Translations under genes and position numbers: made by a program | Shown here: one piece after another, positions 11,090 through 21,709 of the stretch | Numbering within the stretch: the stretch's first letter is position 1 | Layout: every line of letters starts with the position of its first letter | The notes under the pieces: model-generated | The model's input: only the letters and a program-made list of their open reading frames with translations | Database searches by the model: none | What the model was told of the DNA's origin: nothing | Source of the DNA: Phascolarctos cinereus | Lineage: Eukaryota; Chordata; Mammalia; Diprotodontia; Phascolarctidae | DNA: 64,000 nucleotides | Assembly: GCF_002099425.1 (NCBI RefSeq) | Contig: NW_018344037.1 | Coordinates: forward strand, 10,808,501 to 10,872,500 | Direction: 5' to 3'

Positions 11090-11480
11090 GAAGAGTCCTA
11101 GATTTGGAGTGAAAGGATCCAGATAGATATTACCTTTAGGATCTTGGGCAAGTGACTTAACCTTTGTAGGCCTTTATTTTCTTCACACGCAAAATAATGA
11201 GGTTGGATTAGATAATGGCAACTTGATAGGTCACTGGATAGAACTATGGGCCTGGAATCCAGAAGAGTTGAGTTCAAATCTGGCCTCAGATAATCACCAA
11301 CTGTATGACCCTGGACAAGTCACTTTACCTCTGTTTCCTTAATCCATTGGAGAAGGCAATGGTAAGTCACTCCAGTATTTTTGCCAAGAAAACCCCATAT
11401 GGTATCATAAAGAGTCAGATATGACAAATGAACAACAAGGTTCCTTTCAGTTCGACATCTACCATCCTCTAACTGGCTTA
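11090..11480 (+). repeat. MIR/THER-type SINE interrupted by a younger SINE
   Basis: The left half (11090-11216) runs 'gatcttgggcaagtgactta' to 'aatgaggttggattagataa'. The right half (11439-11480) continues with 'ggttcctttcagttcgacat', which is the next block of the same SINE. The interruption is the RTE-tailed SINE at 11217-11438. Confidence 0.65.
11217..11438 (+). mobile_element. tRNA-derived SINE with RTE/Bov-B-type tail, near full length
   Basis: The head reads 'ggtcactggatagaactatg' and 'tggaatccagaagagttgag' and carries the tRNA-like promoter region. Then come 'ctgtatgaccctggacaagt' and 'gagaaggcaatggtaagtca', and a tail 'tcataaagagtcagatatga' ending in an AAC repeat. This tail is nearly the same as the 3' end of the RTE at 31625-33050 ('ggatcaagaagagtcagaca'). 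The SINE therefore probably used RTE reverse transcriptase. Confidence 0.85.
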
Positions 11481-11529
11481 AGGTCATAAGACTACCAAAC
11501 AATAGAGATAGAACTCAACCATAAATCTT

Positions 11530-12145
11530 TTAACTACTATTCAACTAGTTTTAGAATAAAAAGCATTGTGGTTCCTCTTAAAATTGAGAAGCCAATTTTA
11601 CCCATTCCATTCAAAAGAACACTTGTCTCTGTCTCTGTCTCTTCTCTCCATTCCTTCGCTCTACCATCCTACACATGGAAATATTAAAATTCCACACAAA
11701 ATGCATTAATTTTTATATTTCCTAAAAGCTTCTTCCTGAAGTGGTGTTTTCTCTTCATATATAGAAATAATTTTGATTTTTTTAGGAAATTATATAATGA
11801 AAGTAAAAGATTTCTTGCCTGAATCACATGTATTTGAAGATTCTGATTATCTTACCTTATGAAGTTCCTGAATGAAAGATTGTAAAGTAAAATGAAATAC
11901 AATAATTCATTTTGGCCTGATTAATTTCTAATATCTTCTACTATTTTATCTATTTGCAACGGAAAACATATTGTACACAAAAAAATAAAATTAGAGAAAG
12001 ATTATTTCCTACTCTTCACATCATTGTTCCTCTCCCTTCCAACACCAATTAAACAGGGTTAGAAGGATAATAGAAGTTAATGGACCTTTCCTACACCACA
12101 AGGAATGGAATTTTCACTTATCTAAATAGATAAGTGTGTATATAT
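11530..12145. other. No recognisable feature
   Basis: AT-rich sequence with no repeat family or gene that I can identify. Confidence 0.45.
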
Positions 12146-12152
12146 AGGTTGG

Positions 12153-12225
<73 letters not shown>

Positions 12226-12232
12226 GGATTAA
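12146..12232. repeat. (GATA)n microsatellite
   Basis: About 20 GATA/TAGA units with one AAAT interruption near 12187. Confidence 0.97.
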
Positions 12233-12239
12233 TATATAG

Positions 12240-12355
12240 ACAGACAAACTTGAGGCAGGCAAACCCACCAGCAGACTCTTACAATAATCCTGGTGTTAGA
12301 TAATGAGGGCCTAGAGAATGGGCATATTTGGAGAGATACTGCAAAGATTAAATTA
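12240..12355 (-). repeat. L2 LINE fragment
   Basis: Reads as the reverse of the L2 frame: 'cttgaggcaggcaaaccca', 'cagactcttacaataatcct', 'tgatgagggcctagag' in decayed form. Confidence 0.65.
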
Positions 12356-12458
12356 ACAAACATAGTACATAAAGTTTGTTTCTTTCTACTCCATTCATTC
12401 TTCTCTCTCTCTTCCAGTTAGCTCTTGGTATGGAATTACCAAATTAAGCTTTGTCCCT

Positions 12459-13124
12459 TGAAATGGAAATTGGAAATTCCCCTTTAAATTAATAAGATCA
12501 CTCAAATAAATAGGTTCAGTTCAAATCTCGGTCATGACCGTTCCATATCTCCTGAGTGTTCTTGGCCTAGCATTCCAGGAACTAGCCATTCCTAGGTCAC
12601 GTTGACATGGAGGGTTGGCTCCTCTCCTTGTGAGACGTGATGTTATTAAAAAACAAAATACCAAGCCTCAGGCAGATGGGAGCGTGGCTAAGGTCAGATG
12701 TGTATTGGACAAACCATAAATAGCGCAAGCATCAAAAAGGGCTTCTTGGCCCCAAGCCTTCTTTGTTTAGAACAATATAAAAACACTGCGTCCTGTAAGC
12801 CCGCTGAGCCTCACCCGCGGGAAGGACGCTTCGCCCGGGAAAATCTTTACACAATTCAAGTTTGTACGGGCTGTAACGGGGCTCCCAGCCGTTGATTGAC
12901 TTTGGAGGTTCCCTTGAATTGGTGATGTATTCTCTTCCATTACCGACTCTCTTGATCGGTGCTATATTATTGATTGTTCTTATTATTTATGCTTTCTATG
13001 CAAATTCAAACTATCTGTGCTTTGCTTCTTCTAAATAAATTATCTATTTCCTATTATTTTCTGGTGCATTGGAGAGTGTCATTTATAGGAGCGAATCCGA
13101 ACCTCACTAAATCATATTAATACA
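12459..13124 (+). mobile_element. Solo LTR of an endogenous retrovirus (fossil)
   Basis: About 666 bp starting with TG and ending with CA, flanked by the 5-bp repeat tccct (12454-12458 and 13125-13129). Internal landmarks are ordered as in an LTR: a TATA box at 12776, a GC- and CpG-rich block at 12795-12895, then a polyadenylation signal at 13034-13039. No internal retroviral region adjoins it, so it is a solo LTR. The class is not certain. The clear edges suggest it is younger than the L2 and MIR copies around it. Confidence 0.7.
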
Positions 13125-13379
13125 TCCCTTCATCAGTTAACATCAGTACCATCACCCTATTTATTAAATTAAACAGATATTCCTAGATTTCCTATGAAAA
13201 ACTAATGGATAAATCTGCTTTTTTCTAATAAAATTTAGATCCTCTACCTTTGACCCTAAAATGAGAACTAAGTTTTATCCTCTGTGGAAGTCATGAGGTC
13301 TAGGACCCCTGGGGCAACATAACCACCCTCCCCCCTAACTTTATTTCACATAAGTGTGAATCTCATCCATTCTTTCTAT

Positions 13380-13565
13380 TTGGCAGTAGCAGTATGGTGC
13401 AATTGAAAGGGTCCTGGATTTGTAATCAGAAGACCTGGCTTCAATTCTTGGTTCAGTTCTAATTTTTACTTAGATGACTGAGGAAGTCACAATTTCTCCA
13501 GGTCTCAGTTTTATCATCTATAAAATGATGTGGTTGTACTATATGATCTTTATGGGTTCTTAAAA
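13380..13565 (+). repeat. MIR/THER-type SINE
   Basis: In order: 'gcagtatggtgcaattgaaa', 'tggatttgtaatcagaagac', 'tgaggaagtcacaatttctc', 'catctataaaatgatgtggt'. It ends in a short A-rich tract. Confidence 0.75.
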
Positions 13566-14010
13566 CTAAAAAAAAAAATACATCATTTTTTCTGTCCTGT
13601 TCAAAACCTTTGCTTTATGTTGGACATCCGACTAAATTTTTGATTCTCCCATGTCCATACTTCTTAATCATTGGCAGATATCCAATAACAATCATATACT
13701 ATCAAGAATGCATATTGTACTGTTCGTGGCCTTTTACTATGCACAAATTTGTTTGAAATCTCTCTTGTCTAAAAACAGAAGTGTTAATCAATTTGAGAAT
13801 TGTTTTATTGACACTTTAATCTTTCAAAAAGCTAGGTAAATAGTAAAGGGAGATTCTATTTCATATCTGAATCTCACTTGCAAGCAATAGCTAATGGTTG
13901 AAGTAGAACTGATGATAAGCTGGTGGAAAATAACTATTTCAGTAAAGAATTAAAGATAGAAGAGAGGAAAACTTTTTATAGACTTAAAGATACTTTAGAT
14001 TATGGGGATG

Positions 14011-14223
14011 GTTGCTGTTCAGTCATGTCAACTCTTCATGACCCTATAGACTGAGTTTTCTTGGCAAAGATTCTGGAGTAGTTTGCATTTCTTTCTCCAG
14101 TGGATTAAGGCAAAGAGAAATTAAGTGCCTTGCCCAAGGTCACACAGCTACTAAATGTCTGAGATCAGATTTTCAAATCTTCCTAACTCCAGACCAAGAG
14201 TTCTACTGAGTCACCCAGCTACC
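14011..14223 (-). mobile_element. RTE-tailed tRNA-derived SINE
   Basis: Reverse orientation: 'gttgctgttcagtcatgtca', 'ttcttggcaaagattctgga', 'ctttctccagtggattaagg', 'cttgcccaaggtcacacagc', and the head 'gagtcacccagctaccc'. Near full length. Confidence 0.85.
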
Positions 14224-14225
14224 CA

Positions 14226-14346
14226 ACAGAGGTTAATTGACTTGCCCAAGGTCACATAACTAAAAAATTTCTGAGTCTGGATTTGAACTCAGTTCTTCCT
14301 AAATAGAATCCCAGCAATTTAAACATTGAACAATCTAGCTACCTCT
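14226..14346 (-). repeat. SINE fragment (MIR/RTE-tailed SINE head)
   Basis: A second reversed SINE directly adjoining the previous one: 'acttgcccaaggtcacataa', 'tggatttgaactcagttctt', 'caatctagctacc'. The 3' half is missing. Confidence 0.7.
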
Positions 14347-14429
14347 AGACTTTGGGGGGGGGAATATTTTGAAGTGTTCAGAGTAAAATAAATAGAGTGG
14401 ATTGAGTGATTTAATGCTTTGAAAAGGAA

Positions 14430-14705
14430 GAAGTGGTAAAGACAAATAATTGTAAACTCCTACATTTTGGTTCCCAAAATCACCTTAATCAATGCCTGAG
14501 TGGACAGCAAACTCAGTATAAATTAACCTTTGGTATGATAGCCCAAAATGCTATTATGTTTCCACTCAACACTTCCCTAATCAAATTTCATTCTGGCCAT
14601 ATCTGTTTAGAAAAAAAAAATGTAGTAAAGATGTAGTACCTCCTGAAGAGGGTGAACAGGATGATGAGAGGTCTTTAAAATGTTCAATTCAAGTATGAGA
14701 ACAAA
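14430..14705 (+). repeat. CR1/L3 LINE fragment
   Basis: Follows the amniote CR1/L3 order: 'aaactcctacattttggttc', 'gcaaactcagtataaatta' and 'atgatagcccaaaatgctat', then 'tcctgaagagggtgaacagg' and 'tgatgagaggtctttaaaat'. Heavily mutated. Confidence 0.6.
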
Positions 14706-14963
14706 TCAACTAATTTATTGTTGGTAGAGATTGCACTACATGACAATGACTCCATTGAACTTTTTACTCATCTGGCTAGAGAAGCTAAACTAAACAACAA
14801 CACAAGTATTGTGAAGCTAAAGCAGTGAGTCAGTTGCTTGATATTAGGAGTAGAGTTGATGAAGTGTCCTCTTGACTTCACTACCTGAGAGGAATGAAGA
14901 TAAGACTTATAGAGAGTAATCTTAAAGGAACTAGTCAGAGGAGTTCTTAACCTGGAGTGCAGC

Positions 14964-15718
14964 TGCTGTGCATGCTGCAATTTTTGGAACTACAAGTGGG
15001 AGTTGGTTTGTTGGTGAACACCAAACGTGGGTGAGCAGCCCTAAAAAAGAAGAAAGAAAATTCTTCCATCTAAGGAGTTTATTGGATGAATGGAGGAAGG
15101 CAATAAGTAAAAGGAAGTTTGTAGGGGTTGGGGTATGGGGTGGAGACTTCATCCTGGCAAGTTAAGGCAAGAGCTTACCTACAAGAGATAAGAAATAGGA
15201 TGAGAGTCTTAGTTACTGGTGAGGAAGAAGAGGAGATCTTGTTTAGTATATAGTAGGCTGGGAAGACTTAGAGGAATTATGAAAACATAAGCACACTAAT
15301 GCACTTTTGGTAGAGCTATGGTAAACCACCTAGGCAGTTGGGCTAAATTAGGCTGAGGGTAGCTGAAAAGTTTTAAATCAACTAGTGAGTTAGAGGGATG
15401 CCTACCAGAAGCATATGAAGACTTCTCCCAGTATAACAGGTGGACAAGAACAATTTGTTCCAATGGCTGTGAAGCTTGCCGAAGGAAGAATTGTGGAACA
15501 TTTAGAGTTTGCTATCAAATCAAAAATGCTATGGTCATTCACGACCTTATGGGCTGTCATTGGTAATCTTGACTTTTGTCTTGCCATTGGACATTGATGA
15601 TTCTGGAAGAGAAAATGCGACTGATGATTTGCACAATTCCAACTTACTTCAGTGCAATTCACACACAAGACATCATTCACTTGTGATTCCATTGGTCTTC
15701 TTTGAAAATGAAAGGTGA
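14964..15718 (+). mobile_element. RTE-tailed repeat (probably non-autonomous), left part
   Basis: About 755 bp; the last 19 bp or so lie at 16686-16704, beyond an L1. The 3' part (15415-15718) contains 'tcttgacttttgtcttgcca', 'gatgattctggaagagaaaa' and 'cattggtcttctttgaaaat', and ends in an AAC-rich tail, a repeat that I recognise as common in marsupials. No reverse-transcriptase frame is visible; the 96- and 99-codon frames here are not conserved proteins. The AAC tail and the duplicated cctggagtgcag flank point to copying by RTE machinery. Positions 15283-15330 also resemble a piece of L1 3' sequence. Confidence 0.55.
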
Positions 15719-16678
15719 AATGAAGAAATTAAAGCTATCTATAGTTATATGAAAAATGCTCTAAGTCTCTACTGATTAGAGAAATACAAATTGAAATAAC
15801 TCTGAGGTACCACATCACATATCAGATTGGTTAACACGAAAAAACAGGAAAATGATAAATGCTGAAGAACATGTGGGAAAATTGGAACACTAATGCATTG
15901 TTGGTGGAGTTGTGAACTGATCCAACCATTCTGGAGAGCAATTTGGAACTGTGGACAAAGGGCTATAAAAATGTGCATACCCTTTGACCCAGCAATAGCA
16001 CTTCTAGGGCTGTATCCCAAGGAGATCATACAAATGGGGAAGGGACCCACATATACAAAGATAATCATAGCAGCTCTTCCTATGGTATCAAAGAATTAGA
16101 AATGGTGGGGATGCCCATCAGTTGGGGAATGGCTGAGCAAATTGTGGTATATGAATGTAATGGAATACTATTGTGCTATAAGAAATGATGAACAGGCTGA
16201 CTTCAGAAAAACCTGTAAAGACTTGTATGGTCTGATGCTGAGTGAAATGAGCATAACCAGGAAAACATTGTACACAGTAATAGCCACAATGTGTGATGAC
16301 TAACTTTGATAGACTAATTTCTTCTTAGCAAGGAAGGATCAAAGATAACTCCAAAGTACTCATGGTAGAACATCCAGAGAAAGAACTATGTATAGAGTCT
16401 AAATGCAGATCAAAGCATACTATTTGTTCTCTCTATGTATATATTTTTTTCTTTTTTGTTTGCTTCTTCTTTCTCGTTGTTTCTCCCAGTGGTTCAAATT
16501 CTTCTTTAAAACATGGCTAATGTGAAAATTGGCTTAATATGATTGTACATATAGAGTCTATATCAAAGTGGTGCCATCTTGGGACGAGGAGAGGAGAAAG
16601 GTGGGGAGAAAATTTGGAACTCAAAATTTTATGGAATATTGAAAACTAAAAATTAATAAATAAATTTTTAAAAAGTAA
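15719..16678 (+). mobile_element. LINE-1, 3' end of ORF2 and 3' UTR
   Basis: 5'-truncated L1. It shows the end of ORF2, with 'aatgcattgttggtggagtt', 'tgatccaaccattctggaga', 'gcataccctttgacccagca' and 'gccatcagttggggaatgg'-like text. The 3' UTR follows, with 'agaaaatttggaactcaaaa' and an A/T-rich tail at 16640-16675. It is inserted in the RTE-tailed repeat: 'tgaaaggtgaa' (15708-15718) and 'gtgaaagttgaa' (16678-16689) look like the target duplication. Confidence 0.9.
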
Positions 16679-16907
16679 GTGAAAGTTGAACAACAAAAAC
16701 AACATCCTGGAGTGCAGTTACTTATGCTTTTATTATATACATTGTTAATATCTATTTTTCTATCTGTCTATCTGGTAGCAATATTAGAATATGCTTCGTT
16801 TCCTTTGTAATACCTTGCAATTTATTTTCTATATTTCAAAACATATTTCTGAGGAGACAATAGCTTTCAACAGTCTGTGACATACTAAAAAGTTAAAAAC
16901 TCCTCAA

Positions 16908-17990
16908 TTAGAGGAACCATAAATGACTCTTGCCATCAACATCTGGGAATTTAAAATGAATAATCACTCATTCAAAGTTTTATTTTGTTTTCTCATTATT
17001 TCAATGAAATTTCTTTCTGTGATATCAGAGATTGCATGCTGGAAAATAGGGGAATGTTTTTCCAGGTATTAGTGTAGAGCCAAAACATGAGAGAAAATGT
17101 TAATAAGTCATTCATCTCATGAAAGGTCTCTAACACAAAGGATACACATGAGATGCTTGAATCAGAGTACAAAAGACCTCAGAAACTGGAGTGATTTGGC
17201 AGAAGCTAAAAAGACTGAGAAGTTGTAAGGAACAGCATCTGGGGGAAAAATTCTACCCATTCTTCCTACTGGTAAGAAGATTGTTTAGTTGTTATGAAAT
17301 TAACTTATTCATGATTTTTACATTGCTCTATATCACATTGAACATTCTTAATTTAACATGCTTTGCAAATGAATACTAGTAAATAGTAGAAAAGCAATTT
17401 AATCAAGAAATGTTGAGGAAATTTGTCCTTAATAGTATGTTTTTTAGACTGCTATTTTTGAGAGCAGAAGCTCTGAAGGTAATATTAGGTGATTTCTTAA
17501 TGTTCTAGTCTTTAGTAGGCATTATCATTTACAATGCATTTCTTATTCTCTCCACACTTTTTACTGCTTGGGCAAAACAATTTTAATCAGAATGTCTTTT
17601 GTTTTATGAGCCTTGGCCTAATCTCTAAAAAGAGACACCAAACTTGTTCTTTCTTCAATTTAATTTAAATGTAAGAAAGGGAAAAGCAGTCCCTGATCAT
17701 TTCCCCACCACCACTATTTTTTCTCAATTGAGAGGAAATTCTGTGTTAAAAAGAGAAAAAAAATAAAATATCTACTAGGAAACAATTACAGATAGACTGA
17801 TTTTAAACAAAATGGAAAAAAAAGGTTTAAGATAAACTGATTATTTAACTCAAAAGCAAGCAATTAAAAACAATTATAAACATGTTAAAATTCAAAGTTA
17901 AATCTACTAAATTAAAACAGAAGAGGTTTTTTCCCCCAAGAATGAATTCTTTAAAGATCTATTATTGTTTCTTCATTTCCACTGGATAAT
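16908..17990. other. No recognisable feature
   Basis: AT-rich; nothing that I can classify. Confidence 0.45.
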
Positions 17991-18557
17991 CAAAAATAAA
18001 TATTATTAAACAGCTATTATATGGTAGGCTCTATGCTAAGCCTGAGTATACAAAGACATTACAAAAAAAACTATTATCAAAGCACTTTCATTCTAATGGG
18101 GTAAATTAAAATATAGACATCAGTAGTTTTAAGATACATATCAAGTGAAAGATAATCTTAGAGGAAAAGTGCTACCAGATAGGGGATTGGGAAGGGCCTT
18201 TTTCAAGAGGTGGCGCTTAAGCACAGTTTTAAAGGAAACCAGGGATTCTACAAGGTAGAATTTAGGAAGAACATCGGTCCAAGCATGGGAAACCGCCATA
18301 CCAAAGGCAAAAAGAAGGGAGATGGACTCTCATATATGAACAAGCAAGTAAGCATAGCTGGTCAGTAGAGTGAATAGAGGTGGGCATTGCATTTAAACAC
18401 AGGAAGGGGACGAAAAGTGTAGTTTCATTCAGCCACACATAAGTAGGAGCAAAGGAAGTAAAGGGTGTGAATAATATAGGGGTAGATTGTGGAAAGGTAT
18501 GGTTCAAGATAAGAGAAGAAAGCAAGGGATGTCAGAATAGAGGATAGTATAGAATTG
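17990..18557 (-). repeat. L2 LINE fragment
   Basis: Reversed L2 3' region: 'aaacagctattatatggtag', 'ttcattctaatggggtaaat', 'aggggattgggaagggcctt', 'aaccagggattctacaaggt', 'acacaggaaggggacgaaaa'. About 570 bp, diverged and interrupted at its right end by a hAT element. Confidence 0.75.
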
Positions 18558-18565
18558 AACTAATT

Positions 18566-18746
18566 TAAGGGTAGGGAACTTATGCCCTGGAGGCCACAGG
18601 TGGCCCTCTAGGTCTTCAAGTGAGTCCCTTTGACTGAACCCAAATTTAAAAAAAAATCCTTTTATGGTTTGGCTTCATTCAAAAGGCTTCACTTGAAGAC
18701 CTAGAGGGCCACAAGTGGCCTCTATGCAGTGGGTTCTTCACCTCTG
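18566..18746. mobile_element. Palindromic hAT MITE
   Basis: A 181-bp element whose two halves are inverted repeats: 'ggtggccctctaggtcttca' on the left has its complement in 'gaagacctagagggccacaa' on the right, joined by an A-rich loop at 18640-18655. Its termini resemble the 'cagggGTAGGGAAC' class of hAT ends. It is flanked by a perfect 8-bp duplication, aactaatt, at 18558-18565 and 18747-18754, the length expected for hAT transposases. Confidence 0.85.
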
Positions 18747-18754
18747 AACTAATT

Positions 18755-19210
18755 ATTCAAGGGATTGAGATTGGGAAGGGAGTTGAATAGGCTTGGAGGT
18801 CACAGTAGGGGAAAGCGTAGGACTAGGAAGAGTAAGACATGGAAAGAAATGGGAGTTTTAAAAATAAACGGTTTATAATGGGATCATGTAATAGGACCTA
18901 GAAAATTTAGTATTTTTTAACATGAAAGTGGAATGAGTATGGGTGTGGGTCATGATAAGATAAAAGATTTCACCATTCCTATGTGTAGCTAAGGTAGGGT
19001 ACACAAGTATTTCATAGACAAGAGTTGATTCATGGATTTGCCATCTCCAAGTAGTAATCCTGATCCACTGTTGTGCCTAATTCTCTCATTTGGAAAAATT
19101 ACTTCCCTTTAGTGTTCTGATCTCCCCTAAATTGCACTGTAGGACATCTGTCTAATTAGCCAAGAGACGCTTAAAACTTATATCTACTATGATATACACA
19201 ATGTATATCA
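18755..19210. other. Unclassified G-rich to AT-rich sequence
   Basis: May be older sequence related to the L2 on the left, but I cannot align it convincingly. Confidence 0.3.
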
Positions 19211-19214
19211 AATG

Positions 19215-19390
19215 AATATTATAGTTAACAACCATTTATTAGTCAACATAAATTTATTAAGCAGTTTTACTGTGCTAAATACTGGGGTAGAAGTACAGGC
19301 AACAATATTCTCTGCATTCAAGGAGTTCACCACATTCTAATGGGGCAAAGTAACACAGTAAATGTGAGCTGCAAAACACTTATTGTGGGT
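19215..19390 (-). repeat. L2 LINE, 3' end
   Basis: Reversed terminus: 'aaatttattaagcagtttta', 'ctgtgctaaatactggggta', 'tcaaggagttcaccacattc'. Confidence 0.7.
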
Positions 19391-19559
19391 AATGAGTTTG
19401 AAGAAGGAACTATGGTTGGCTTGGGCCTTTCCCCAAAATGGAGATTCTGAGAAGAACTCAGCAATGAATGAAAGCAGCAACAGGAAAAGGGGGAGGCAGA
19501 TGAAGCATGATGATCAAGGCTAGAAAAGAAAGGTCCCCTTCTCCAAAATGGATGTTCCA

Positions 19560-19745
19560 ATGATGGATGTGGGGCAGTGGTGTAGTGATGCAAGCTATTA
19601 TGATGGAAATAAGATTTGGATGCTGAAGTCCTGGATTAGGATCCTGGCTTTGATATTTACAACTCATATGACCTTTGGAATATCACTTAACCTCTCTGAA
19701 CCTAAATTTCCACTTCTGGAATTTGAGAACTTAAAATTAGATAAT
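19560..19745 (+). repeat. MIR/THER-type SINE
   Basis: Contains 'agtcctggattaggatcctg', 'catatgacctttggaatatc', 'acttaacctctctgaaccta' and 'gagaacttaaaattagataa', in SINE order. Confidence 0.7.
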
Positions 19746-21080
19746 CATTCATAACATAACCTTATTGAAATATGATTTTATATGAATGTCCTTTTAAATA
19801 GTCTTAAATTCTGCAGAATAAGAAGGTAAGAGGAGATATTCCTGGGTGCTATCCTTCCACTCCACCCAAATTCTTGTATGGAGTAAATAACTGGGGTCCT
19901 TAAAACTTCAAATACTTTTAGATCTACAGAGTTCGTATTGCTGAATATCACTTAAGGTCAAAGTCTTATTTTACCTCTCCATAGCATGGCTCTTCCTCTA
20001 CTTTTTCTTGAGTACATGTCCTCCTTGGTCCAGAAATGTCATCAAGGGGACCCAAAGACTTGGTCTTGGAATTCTCCATGTCCTTGTCATTGCTACTATA
20101 TTGTTATAAATGTGAGTTCCTATCATTTTGGTACAGTAATTCTACATTGCTCTTTCACTGCTTCCATTCACCGCCATATTTTGGATCATGTGACTCCTTC
20201 TGTCCTGGAGACTTGTTTTATTTTTATTTTTTTCTCATGAGGAACCAAGTGGAAATGTAGCTTTCCCACACTAGAGTCTAACTAACCTACTTTCTGGTTT
20301 TATTCCCCTGCATTCAGTATGGCTCTGAATTTTGATTCTCTCCTGCTTCCCAATCCTCCTATTAAAGGTTTCCACCCCTTGGTAGTGCTATTAATTTGAG
20401 GGATTGAAGTGGAAGATAGAGGTCAATGAGGAGAGAAGGAATATGGCTGTACTTGATTCAATCATACATAATATACTCTTAAAAAGTTAAGGAGAGTTCC
20501 CTGGGTCAGCTGATTTCAAACTTTTTAAAGATCTTACCTAGTCAATTGAATTTCATCACCTCCTCAAAGAGACTAAAGAGAGATTCTAGAAGGCCTTACC
20601 TCTAACACTTACACAAACCTTTTACACGTAAGTATGTTATTATTAGTGTCCATATAAATTACTCTTTATCATACCTGTATAAGGTTGGCCCCACTTAGTA
20701 CCACTGTCTGATTTCAAGCTGATTCCTGATCTCCCATTTCTCCAAGCAAATATTATTATTCTTTTTTTTTTAATGTGAGACAATCATATTAAATTAGAAC
20801 ATTGTAATTCCAGAAGTCTTTTATAACAAAAAATTCCTGCCCTGTCATCATACTTATTTTTGCTTCTCTAGTCTCTGAACTCTCATAATCTCTTGACATG
20901 TTAATATCTTGCACCTATTTTGTATAACATTTCTCTGGAGAGTATTTGATCTGTTGCTTTCAGATATACACTGAAGAGCTCTTTGCTGAAATGCTATATT
21001 GTAATTCCACATCAATAAGCCTTGATGAATTAAATCAGCTCTAACCTCTACATCAGCAGTAAACTTTGAAGTAGAAAAGA
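19745..21080. other. Unclassified sequence
   Basis: Two overlapping short frames at 19986-20260 have no recognisable domain and no convincing splice signals, so I do not call an exon. Otherwise AT-rich, nothing assigned. Confidence 0.4.
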
Positions 21081-21084
21081 AGTA

Positions 21085-21270
21085 TTGGTGCTAGGCTTGA
21101 CCTCTTTTAATACCCTTATTAATGGCCTGGAAGAGAGAGCAAACATTGCAAAAAGGAAATTCCCAGATATTAAATATGGAGATTCTGCAAAAACAAATAG
21201 CCAGTAATAATAGGTAATAGGCAAAGTGACCTAGAGAGGTGAGAAACAGAAAAAAAAATAAAGACCAAAT
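21085..21270 (+). repeat. Possible CR1/L3 fragment
   Basis: Resembles decayed CR1/L3: 'cttattaatggcctggaaga', then 'gatattaaatatggagattc' and 'aaagtgacctagagaggtga'. Weak. Confidence 0.35.
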
Positions 21271-21709
21271 ATAATTCTGGCTGTTGATGCATTCTTACAG
21301 CAAATGTCAAACATAAACCTACTATGCTCAATGCATAAAGGTATTTGTTAACACTTTAGGTACTAGTTGAGCATAATGAACAGAAACAAGCACAGATAAA
21401 AAAAGGAAAAGCAGTAATAAAAAAAAAGAAGCTAATAATTGAAAACCGAGAAAAGTAGATATAAAATAGAAATGATGATATATGAAAAAGGACAATTTGT
21501 AACCTAAATTATTAAATGTATATCACATAGGAAGGTAAACAAAACACAGAAAGCATCACTAATTTATGATATCTGTCTCCTTATACTTCATATAAAACTT
21601 TGCCTGGTCTTCTTCTTCTACATTAATCGCATTCTTCCACATGGTGCTTTACTTGTCTTACCATCTCTATCACATTGTAATTTCCCATAAGAAAAGATAA
21701 CTTTATTAG

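Larger units (their letters stand above)
14938..16908 (-). mobile_element. hAT-type DNA transposon split by nested insertions
   Basis: The left terminus is at 14938-14963 ('gagttcttaacctggagtg'). The right part, 16705-16908, carries 'gtttcctttgtaatacctt', 'aaaacatatttctgaggaga' and the opposite terminus 'agttaaaaactcctc'. These are the two ends of the same hAT family seen at 7556 and 28190. Everything between (14964-16704) is a later insertion; the block cctggagtgcag is present on both sides of it. Confidence 0.65.

Noticed and set aside
11217-11300. tRNA gene
   Set aside because: The tRNA-like sequence is the head of a SINE, without a foldable cloverleaf.
12120-12235. CRISPR-like array from regular spacing
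   Set aside because: A GATA microsatellite without spacers, in a mammalian-type genome.
15402-16099. Overlapping 96- to 99-codon frames on both strands
   Set aside because: They lie in the RTE-tailed repeat and in the L1 insertion, mostly in the wrong frame or strand.
19986-20260. Two overlapping frames (84 and 74 codons) considered as an exon
   Set aside because: No recognisable domain, no convincing splice sites and ordinary AT-rich surroundings.
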